NCBI RefSeq assembly: GCF_947503875.1
Contig: NZ_CANNFH010000004.1
Location: 248,001 to 312,000, forward strand
DNA from: an uncultured Polaribacter sp.
Lineage (GTDB): Bacteria; Bacteroidota; Bacteroidia; Flavobacteriales; Flavobacteriaceae
Reading direction: 5' to 3'
DNA length: 64,000 nt
How positions within the stretch are numbered: the stretch's first letter is position 1; each line of letters starts with the position of its first letter. The position numbers and the translations under genes are program-made. Shown here one piece after another: positions 25,197 to 32,252 of the stretch. The notes below the pieces were generated by a model that saw only the letters and a program-made list of their open reading frames with translations, ran no database searches and was not told the DNA's origin.

Positions 25197-26201
25197 TTGA
25201 AAAAAATATACAAAATATTTATATTTTTAATTATTATTGTCGGTTGTGATAACAAAGAATCAATTAATGAAATTAGTTCAGACGAGATTAATCAATTAGA
25301 AATTGTAAATTTAAATATAAATAAAGAAACTGAAATTAATTTCATTGACAATAACGTTAGGATAAACTTTAAAGCATTTAAAGGTGAAAATATAATTACT
25401 TCTAATTTAACTTTAAAAAATAAAAATGAGGAAGTCAAAATATTAAGCAATTCATTTAAAATTGATAAAAACATAAAATCTTTCAAACTTGGCATTTCTG
25501 AAGATATTGAAAATTCAGCAAAACAAATACAGAATCAACTGAAATTAGAAGTATGGCTAAATGTTAGAGATAGTTATGAAAACTTCATAAAAAACTTAAC
25601 AAAAGAAGTAACTATTAGAGAATATCAGTCAGACTTAATTCAGTCAACGTTTTACCAACTGTCAATTTTTAATACTATTATTAGAAGTATAGAAGAAAAA
25701 AAGAATTGTGAATGTACACCTTTACCTGCTTACTTTGTTGGTAAATCGAGTTTTTGGTGTCAAGAAGATTATTTTTTTGAAACTAATGATTTATTAGAAT
25801 ATTATGCAAAAAACAAAAATCAACTATTTTCTTTTGAAGGTGGTAAAAAAGAATTTGATTATTTAACTAATCTAAACAAAAATAAGGTATCAAGTAAAGA
25901 GTTATTTTCTTTACATAATTCTGTTCAAAATTTTAAACTAAAAGTAAAAGAAAAATATAGTAATGATAATAACTTAAGTAATAATTTACCAAAGAGTGAA
26001 GATGAAAACGAAAATGAAAACGAAAATGAAGATGGAGAAGATTGTTGGTCTGGCATGTTAGGTTCAGATTTAGGGTGTTGTGGTAACTACAGTGGATGTT
26101 GTTGGTATTCTTCACTTAATTGTTTAAGACACGATGTTGCTTGTCTCAAATGTGATAAATGGCATTGTGGTCCTGCTTGTGCACCTTCAATTTTAGAATA
26201 A
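25197..26201 (+). CDS. Lipoprotein with phospholipase A2-like Cys-rich domain
   Basis: The frame opens with TTG at 25197, the only start that supplies the lipoprotein signal KKIYKIFIFLIIIVGCDNKE (Cys18, acidic residue next). The 334-aa protein has an Asp/Asn-rich helical body of ~270 residues, an acidic Glu/Asn repeat linker, and a C-terminal 55-residue segment with eleven Cys. There, GCCGNYSGCC resembles a phospholipase A2 calcium loop and CLRHDVAC (His312-Asp313) matches the sPLA2 active-site pattern C-x2-H-D-x2-C. A secreted or surface phospholipase toxin is therefore plausible. A two-helix membrane protein follows after 6 bp. The domain call rests on motif only. Confidence 0.55.
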   Translation: MKKIYKIFIFLIIIVGCDNKESINEISSDEINQLEIVNLNINKETEINFIDNNVRINFKAFKGENIITSNLTLKNKNEEVKILSNSFKIDKNIKSFKLGISEDIENSAKQIQNQLKLEVWLNVRDSYENFIKNLTKEVTIREYQSDLIQSTFYQLSIFNTIIRSIEEKKNCECTPLPAYFVGKSSFWCQEDYFFETNDLLEYYAKNKNQLFSFEGGKKEFDYLTNLNKNKVSSKELFSLHNSVQNFKLKVKEKYSNDNNLSNNLPKSEDENENENENEDGEDCWSGMLGSDLGCCGNYSGCCWYSSLNCLRHDVACLKCDKWHCGPACAPSILE

Positions 26202-26207
26202 AATGTT

Positions 26208-26519
26208 ATGAAAAAAATTATTATTGGTATTGTAGTTGGAATTTTACCACTATACAGTTTTATTTCTTGGATAAACATTTTTTATAATGAAAAACTGATT
26301 AATCAAGAAGCAAGAATTAAAGAATATCGTAAAACCTTTTTTGGTTTAATCGATGATGTTAATATAATAACTCTATTAAATATATTATTTTGCATAGTAT
26401 CTATTTATATTTTAGGAAGTAGTTTTTCAAAAATGAAAAAAGGAATTAAAATTTTTAGTTCTCTTTTAATGATAGTTTTATCTATCCTAATTTTATATAA
26501 TATATGGAGTTTATTATAA
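26208..26519 (+). CDS. Small membrane protein, putative immunity partner
   Basis: A 103-aa protein with three hydrophobic segments (residues 3-23, about 55-71 and 80-101) and a charged central loop (NEKLINQEARIKEYRKTFFG). It starts 6 bp after the PLA2-like lipoprotein stop and shares the terminator. Membrane localisation fits protection of the inner membrane from a phospholipase or pore-forming effector. No family recognised; role inferred from position. Confidence 0.6.
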   Translation: MKKIIIGIVVGILPLYSFISWINIFYNEKLINQEARIKEYRKTFFGLIDDVNIITLLNILFCIVSIYILGSSFSKMKKGIKIFSSLLMIVLSILILYNIWSLL

Positions 26520-26554
26520 ATTTAAAATAACTTAGCACAACCACGTATATAAAA

Positions 26555-26608
26555 AATAGCAGTTAAGTGCAAATTTAAAAGTTTGTACTTATCTGCTATT
26601 TGTTTTTT
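26555..26608. terminator. mutS-type terminator hairpin, copy at unit 4 end
   Basis: AATAGCAGTTAAGTGCAAA / TTTGTACTTATCTGCTATT, 19-bp arms with few mismatches, followed by TGTTTTTTT. Confidence 0.85.
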
Positions 26609-26663
26609 TAAACTGAAAGTTTAAGCATTTTTATTCTGCTACTTTTCATATACCAACACACTA

Positions 26664-26835
26664 TTTTTTACTCAACATTCGCTTAATTTCATTCAATTTC
26701 ATTAAAGCTTCAATAGGAGTCAAAGTATCAATATTTGTCGCTAAGATTTCTTCACGTATATTTTCTAATAAAGGATCATATAAATGAAAAAAGCTGAGTT
26801 GCACTACTTTGTTTTAAAACTGTTTTAAAAAACAT
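26664..26835 (-). pseudogene. mutS 3'-end fragment, copy 4 (closest to the real gene)
   Basis: Keeps TTCTAATAAAGGATCAT and AAAAAAGCTGAGTTGC, both present in the real mutS but replaced in the other copies, and ends ...MLSKK stop like the real gene. Just after the fragment it carries an extra ~50 bp (CATCTCTTTTACTTATTG...) not seen elsewhere. It appears the least altered capture of mutS. Confidence 0.9.
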
Positions 26836-26860
26836 CTCTTTTACTTATTGATGTTGATAA

Positions 26861-27250
26861 TGAAGCGAAAAAGGCATTTTAAACTTTTTTTTAAAAAACC
26901 GCAAAGTTTACCACCATTTTTTTAAAATCTGCTTTTTTGCGAAAAATAGGTTTTAAAAAATAAATTTAGATGTACCTGATTATAAACAAACTAACACTTT
27001 GGCATCCCTTAATTAAGGGATACAAACATCCCCTAATTAAGGGATTGTTTAGCTTGTTTTTTTGCTTTAGATTTACACTGTTATGAGTTGTTAATTTTTC
27101 TAGAGAATTAATAAACCTGATAATAACAGAAAATAATTAGGTATATGCTTGCCAATTACAGTTATAGGTTTATACTATACTTTTTTAAACCCGTCATACA
27201 AAGCTTAAAAGTTAGCATATAATTTACTAAAACTTAAAATTAATTATTAA
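26861..27250 (+). repeat. Island leader copy 5
   Basis: Palindromes ATCCCTTAATTAAGGGAT (27004-27021) and ATCCCCTAATTAAGGGAT (27028-27045) and the full downstream leader shared with copies 3 and 6, running into the lipoprotein gene. Confidence 0.85.
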
Positions 27251-28623
27251 ATGAGAACAATAATGAAAAACAAATTATTGCACTATCTAGAACTGGTATT
27301 CTGTTTCTTGGAATTTTAATTACCGTATCTAGTTGCGAAAAAGAAGAGCTTATTACTCAAAATTACCAAGAAGAATCTAATTTTTCAAAAATATCTTTTT
27401 CTGAATTGCCAAGTGAATTTTTACCTGAGGTAAAAGAATTAAAAACAAATTATTATCGTAAATCTAAGCAAGACGATAATCTTTTGATTTATGACAAACA
27501 ACAGGTAATAAAGTTAGTTGATTCTATTAAAAACACTAGATATTCAGTTAAATTTAACATACAAAATCAACCATATAATGTACTATATAATTTAATTCTA
27601 GGTAAAGATGTTTATGGTAAAAAACAAGAACCTTTTATAATAAAGTACACTATAAACAATTTTAATGAAGTGTATTTAAATGGAAAGTATGATTTTTCTA
27701 AAATGAAAGGTAGCATAGCTATACACAAATATTATCCTTTCTTAAGTTATTTAGACAATTTAAAAAAAACAGCTCATAATAAAACGGAAGATGGTTTAAT
27801 AGAAGACGATCCTTGTTCTGAATACAACAATGATGGAAGTTCAGGAGGAAGTCCTGGAAGGGGTTCTAGTAGTGTTAGCGATCCATTGGAAGCTGAAGAA
27901 AATCAAGTTCAATTTGAAGAACCACCTGGAGGTGGTGCTACCTCAGATGGTGATGCAACCTGCAATATAAATTTATGGTACAGCTCTAATACAGATTTAG
28001 ATAATCTTTTTGCTATAACTTGGTCTTGTACAGATGGTACAAAAGGTAATTTAGATGTAAAAAAATCAGGTAAAACAGATAGTTTAGATTGTATTAAAGA
28101 GGGAGATGTTCCTGTTAATGAAGGAGAGAATTTATGTCCTGAAGACAAAAAATGTCCATGTTTTGGTACAATTAGTAATATTGATACTTCTAATGCTTTT
28201 AGTTCAAATACCATTATAAACAGTATACAATCTGTTTTAGATGCTTATGGAATTAAAGGAGATGCTTTAGATTTTCTTAAACAAAAAGAAATATTTTCCC
28301 CAGGGACATTAACAAAAACAGCTAATGATTATATTAAAGGGAATAAAGCTTTAGGCTCAGTTGCTGGTGTATTAGGCATTGGTATCAGTATAGCAGAATA
28401 TTTGGAGGAGCCAAGTACCGCAAATCTCTTAAGAGTTGCAGTAGATGGAGCAGCCACAACTCTTCCACTTGCGGGGTCATTATCACTTACTGTAATAGAG
28501 ATATTATATGAAAATGAAAATGGTGAAACAATTATAGATATTATATTGAGAGCAGCAGCAGAAGCGATAGAAGAAGCTATGGATTGTGACTTGGGAGCAG
28601 GCATACATGGCTTAATCTTTTAG
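27251..28623 (+). pseudogene. Frameshifted carrier lipoprotein with hydrophobic C-terminal domain
   Basis: Compared with the intact carriers, one T is missing in the codons for HYLRTG (CACTATCTAGAACT here, CACTATCTTAGAACT in the others), so translation from 27251 or 27263 reaches TAA after about 20 codons. The rest of the carrier is open from 27406 and is nearly identical to its relatives up to VPVNEGE. The C-terminal domain is unique: CPCFGTISNIDTSN, a helical part, then two hydrophobic stretches (LGSVAGVLGIGISIAEYL; ATTLPLAGSLSLTVIEIL) before an acidic helix, as in membrane-active toxins. Without the signal peptide the product from an internal ATG would stay cytoplasmic, so export and killing are probably lost. 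The two following genes are intact. Confidence 0.75.
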
Positions 28624-28657
28624 TTTTGTATAAGTATCATAAATTTAAATCAAAAAA

Positions 28658-29029
28658 ATGTTTTTTTTAAAATACATTATTTATTCAATTTATCGTTTAT
28701 CGAATAAAATAGCCAAAAGGCAAACTTCATATCCTGAATTTGTAACTAAGGTTAGGTTTGTAGTAGCTTTAAGTGTTTATTCTTATATTTTGTTTTTTTT
28801 AGGATATAAATTCTTAACAAAATATATTGAATTAAAGATAATTTGGAATTTTGATACAACTTTAACGATTAGTATATCATATATTATATTGCTAAGTTTA
28901 CTACTTTATTTTAAATTTAACTTTGAGTGGGTAAAAAAAATAGAATTAAATAAAAAACAAAAAAATAATAGTCGAATTATTCTAATAATACTGTTAGTAA
29001 TAATTCTGTTCTTTTTAATTAAAAACTAA
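28658..29029 (+). CDS. Small membrane protein, putative immunity partner
   Basis: A 123-aa protein with three transmembrane segments (about residues 31-50, 62-87 and 103-121) and basic loops. It lies 34 bp after the frameshifted effector gene and 7 bp before the next small gene. An inner-membrane immunity protein would match an effector whose toxic domain is hydrophobic, as with colicin immunity proteins. No homologue recognised; the role is inferred from position and topology. Confidence 0.55.
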   Translation: MFFLKYIIYSIYRLSNKIAKRQTSYPEFVTKVRFVVALSVYSYILFFLGYKFLTKYIELKIIWNFDTTLTISISYIILLSLLLYFKFNFEWVKKIELNKKQKNNSRIILIILLVIILFFLIKN

Positions 29030-29036
29030 AATTATA

Positions 29037-29423
29037 ATGAAATATTTACAAATTATCTTAATAGCAGCTTTCATACTCATAGTACAAAAAAATAATGCTC
29101 AAATGATTACATCTAATATTCAGACAAATTTATTAAACAAGAATTGGAGTTCAGACCCAAATAGCAATAAAGCTGTTATGTTTGTTTTTAAACAGACTAA
29201 ATTACATGTCTATTCTAATGGTAATGAGATTGGTTATGAAGATTACTATCTGACAGATAAAGATTCTACTTTTAAAGATTCTGATATAGGAAGTGTTTCC
29301 TCGGGTAATTATATTAAGACTAGACGACTTACCTATATTATAGAGTTTTATTCAGACTTTAAAAAGTTTAGAATCCGTGCAAAAAATAGCTCTAAGTGGC
29401 AAGACTACTATTTGTTAAATTAG
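29037..29423 (+). CDS. Small secreted protein, unknown
   Basis: A 128-aa protein with a signal peptide cleaved after AFILIVQKNNAQ, then a compact beta-rich body (NKAVMFVFKQTKLHVYSNGN; LTYIIEFYSDFKKFRIR; WQDYYLL) reminiscent of lipocalin-like or PH-like domains. It starts 7 bp after the membrane protein and ends at its own terminator, making a three-gene unit. It could be a second immunity protein or unrelated cargo. No family recognised. Confidence 0.5.
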   Translation: MKYLQIILIAAFILIVQKNNAQMITSNIQTNLLNKNWSSDPNSNKAVMFVFKQTKLHVYSNGNEIGYEDYYLTDKDSTFKDSDIGSVSSGNYIKTRRLTYIIEFYSDFKKFRIRAKNSSKWQDYYLLN

Positions 29424-29442
29424 TAGTTTTATGGTCATAAAT

Positions 29443-29478
29443 AAAATCCAGAACTAATATGTTTTGGATTTTTTTTAA
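29443..29478 (+). terminator. Terminator after the unit 5 genes
   Basis: AAAATCCAGAAC / GTTTTGGATTTT with a 6-7 nt loop, then T run. Confidence 0.75.
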
Positions 29479-29621
29479 TTCTTAATTTTAAAAGTTATAT
29501 TTTTTTTAAATTGAATAAATCAAAATTTAAAATAATGAAAAAATAGTCTTATCAACCTTAAGACTAATCCTTTTTTTAATTTAAAACTAGAAAAAAACTG
29601 ATTAGAAACACTTGAAAAACT

Positions 29622-29668
29622 AATAGTTAAGAGCAAACTAAAAAGTTTGTGCTTTTCTGCTACTCTCC
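29622..29668. terminator. mutS-type terminator hairpin, unit 5/6 boundary
   Basis: AATAGTTAAGAGCAAACT / AGTTTGTGCTTTTCTGCTA arms, near copy of the real mutS terminator at 32195-32240. Confidence 0.75.
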
Positions 29669-29679
29669 TTTTAAAACCA

Positions 29680-29850
29680 CTATTTCTTACTCAACATTCG
29701 TTTAATCTCATTCAATTTCATCAATGCTTCAATAGGTGTTAAAGTATCAATATTTGTCGCTAAAATTTCTTCTCTAATATTTTCTAAAAGCAGTTTGTTT
29801 TACTGAAAAAAACGCAATTGCACTACTTTGTTTTAAAACTGTTTTAAAAA
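29680..29850 (-). pseudogene. mutS 3'-end fragment, copy 5
   Basis: AAACCACTATTTCTTACTCA is identical to the real mutS stop region, and the next ~110 bp follow the real gene with scattered changes before the shared ACGCAATTGCACTACTTTG block. Minus strand ends ...MLSKK stop. Confidence 0.9.
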
Positions 29851-30209
29851 ACCACCAAGTTTACCACCATTTTTTTAAAATCTGCTTTTTTGCGAAAAAT
29901 AGGTTTTAAAAAACAAATTTATATGTACCTGATTATAAACAAACTAACGCTTTTGTAAACCTTAATTAAGGGATGCTTGCATCCCCTAATTAAGGGATTG
30001 TTTGGTTTTTTTTTTTGTTTTAGATTTACAATGTTATGACTTGTTAATTTTTCTAGAGAATTAATAAACCACACAATAACAGAAAATAATTAGGGATATG
30101 CTTGCCAATTACAGTTTTAGATATGGGTTTATACTATACTTTTTTAAACCCGTCATACAAAGCTTAAAAGTTAGCATATAATTTACTAAACCTTAAAATT
30201 AATTATTAA
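29851..30209 (+). repeat. Island leader copy 6
   Basis: Palindromes at 29957-29974 and 29981-29998; otherwise nearly identical to leader 3, continuing into the lipoprotein gene at 30210. Confidence 0.85.
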
Positions 30210-31679
30210 ATGAGAACAATAATGAAAAACAAATTATTGCACTATCTTAGAACTGGTATTCTGTTTCTTGGAATTTTAATTACAGTATCTAGTTGTGAAA
30301 AAGAAGAGCTTATTACTCAAAATTACCAAGAAGAATCTAATTTTTCAAAAATATCTTTTTCTGAATTGCCAAGTGAATTTTTACCTGAGGTAAAAGAATT
30401 AAAAACAAATTATTATAGTAAATCTAAGCAAGACGATAATCTTTTGATTTATGACAAACAACAGGTAATAAAGTTAGTTGATTCTATTAAAAACACTAGA
30501 TATTCAGTTAAATTTAACATACAAAATCAACCATATAATGTACTGTATAATTTAATTCTAGGTAAAGATGTTTATGGTAAAAAACAAGAACCTTTTATAA
30601 TAAAGTACACTATTAACAATTTTAATGAAGTGTATTTAAATGGAAAGTATGATTTTTCTAAAATGAAAGGTAGCATAGCTATACACAAATATTATCCTTT
30701 CTTAAGTTATTTAGACAATTTAAAAAAAACAGCACATAATAAAACGGAAGATGGTTTAATAGAAGACGATCCTTGTTCTGAATACAACAATGATGGAAGT
30801 TCAGTAGGAAGTTCTGGAAGGGGTTCTAGTAGTGTTAGCGATCCATTGGAAGCTGAAGAAAATCAAGTTCAATTTGAAGAACCACCTGGAGGTGTTGCTA
30901 CCTCAGATGGTGATGCAACCTGCAATATAAATTTATGGTACAGCTCTAATACAGATTTAGATAATCTTTTTGCTATAACTTGGTCTTGTACAGATGGTAC
31001 AAAAGGTAATTTAGATGTAAAAAAATCAGGTAAAACAGATAGTTTAGATTGTATTAAAGAGGGAGATGTTCCTGTTAATGAAGGAGAGGAAGAAATGTTC
31101 GAAATTGATATTGAGAATACTGAAAAAATTGACCCCAAAGAAGAACTTAAATGTTTTGATGCAACAAAAAACGCAAAACTTACTATTTATGTTCAACAAC
31201 CTTTAGAGAATAGTAATGAAGTTTATACCGGTAGTAATGGACCGGGTCATGCATTTATAGGGATAGAACAGAATAACATTACTAGAAATTTGGGTTTTTA
31301 CCCTGTAAAAGAGGCTAATAGGGCTTTAATTGGTGTTGGGAAAACATATGATTCTGAAATAAGAAGCAATAATGATTATATGTATCATATAAGTATATCA
31401 AAAAATATTACTAATACCCAGCTTCAAACTATAATGGAATATATTAGAAATGCTCCTAATAAATACAATGTTAATAGTTTTGCTTGTGCAGATTTTGCAA
31501 TAGCAATAGGAAATTTAGCGGGTTTAGGGTTACCATCCACAACTGTAAATAAGTATTTGTTTAATGGCAGAAGTCCTGGTACATTAGGGCAGGAAATACG
31601 ACAAATAAATTCAAATAACGAAGTAACAGTATCCAAAATAAAAGCAAATTCACCAAATAAAACTGGTGAGTGTAAGTAA
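30210..31679 (+). CDS. Surface lipoprotein with permuted papain-like C-terminal domain
   Basis: A 489-aa protein whose first ~293 residues are the carrier shared with 22481 (lipobox Cys29, EKEEL tail, conserved body, Gly/Ser linker, VPVNEGE). The unique C-terminal ~195 residues begin EEMFEIDIENTEKIDPKE and contain GPGHAFIGIEQ (His347) upstream of NSFACADFAIAIGNLAG (Cys426). His-before-Cys order with strand-helix context fits circularly permuted papain/NlpC-P60-like hydrolases, a fold widely used by polymorphic toxins as amidases, peptidases or deamidases. A lipoprotein gene follows 9 bp downstream. It is the last effector of the array, convergent with mutS. Active-site call is by motif; substrate unknown. 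Confidence 0.75.
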   Translation: MRTIMKNKLLHYLRTGILFLGILITVSSCEKEELITQNYQEESNFSKISFSELPSEFLPEVKELKTNYYSKSKQDDNLLIYDKQQVIKLVDSIKNTRYSVKFNIQNQPYNVLYNLILGKDVYGKKQEPFIIKYTINNFNEVYLNGKYDFSKMKGSIAIHKYYPFLSYLDNLKKTAHNKTEDGLIEDDPCSEYNNDGSSVGSSGRGSSSVSDPLEAEENQVQFEEPPGGVATSDGDATCNINLWYSSNTDLDNLFAITWSCTDGTKGNLDVKKSGKTDSLDCIKEGDVPVNEGEEEMFEIDIENTEKIDPKEELKCFDATKNAKLTIYVQQPLENSNEVYTGSNGPGHAFIGIEQNNITRNLGFYPVKEANRALIGVGKTYDSEIRSNNDYMYHISISKNITNTQLQTIMEYIRNAPNKYNVNSFACADFAIAIGNLAGLGLPSTTVNKYLFNGRSPGTLGQEIRQINSNNEVTVSKIKANSPNKTGECK

Positions 31680-31688
31680 ACGTCAACT

Positions 31689-32183
31689 ATGAAAATAAAA
31701 ATAATTATAGCACTATTACTATATATAAGTTGTGTTGGTATTCAAAGAAATAAAGAGGCTGTCTTAATAAAAGAGTTTATAATAAAGCTTAATGATAGTA
31801 AAGTTAGTTCTAAGTCTATTTTAGATAATTTTATACAAATTGAAGAAGATAAGGACAACTCACTATCTTTAAGCGATAGAAAGTCATCAATAATTGAAAT
31901 TATTGAGAAAATTAGAGATCCAAAAATTCAGGGAAATTCTTTATTTCCTAAGTACGCATTAGATTCTATTAAGAATTTTAACATATATCCATTAAAAGAA
32001 TATGAAAATTTGAGTAAATATAAGTTTAGTGGTATGAATATTTTAAGGGAAGATGCTTTTATTTTATTAGATGATAAAAAGAAAAACATTCTACAGTATT
32101 TTTTACTAAATAAAGAGCATAACAAAATTATTTCTTTTAGTTTATTTGTTAAAACTGATGTAGCTTGGTTTTTAGAATATTAA
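31689..32183 (+). CDS. Lipoprotein-like protein, putative immunity partner
   Basis: A 164-aa protein with a short signal and lipobox (LLYISCVGIQ, Cys15), then a helical Lys/Asp/Ser-rich region and a C-terminal beta-containing segment ending TDVAWFLEY. Periplasmic membrane-anchored location is expected because no acidic tail follows the Cys. It starts 9 bp after the papain-like effector and ends 12 bp before the shared mutS terminator. Immunity function is inferred from genomic position only. Confidence 0.6.
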   Translation: MKIKIIIALLLYISCVGIQRNKEAVLIKEFIIKLNDSKVSSKSILDNFIQIEEDKDNSLSLSDRKSSIIEIIEKIRDPKIQGNSLFPKYALDSIKNFNIYPLKEYENLSKYKFSGMNILREDAFILLDDKKKNILQYFLLNKEHNKIISFSLFVKTDVAWFLEY

Positions 32184-32194
32184 ACTAAAAAACT

Positions 32195-32240
32195 AGTAGT
32201 TAAGTGCAAACTAACAAGTTTGTGCTTTTCTGCTATTCTC
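32195..32240. terminator. Bidirectional terminator of mutS and the island
   Basis: AGTAGTTAAGTGCAAACT / AGTTTGTGCTTTTCTGCTATT hairpin between the convergent last island gene and mutS; the ancestor of the hairpins accompanying the mutS fragments. Confidence 0.85.
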
Positions 32241-32252
32241 CTTTTAAAACCA

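Noticed and set aside
22481..31679. Type VI secretion effectors
   Set aside because: The proteins have lipoprotein signal peptides and no Rhs, PAAR, VgrG or MIX-like segments, and no T6SS genes are nearby.
14331..32252. CRISPR array
   Set aside because: The island repeats are hundreds of bases long with gene-sized spacers, not 24-40-bp repeats with uniform spacers; no cas genes.
14331..32252. Prophage, ICE or transposon explaining the island
   Set aside because: No integrase, transposase, structural phage or conjugation gene is present in it; only recombination-type repeats are seen.
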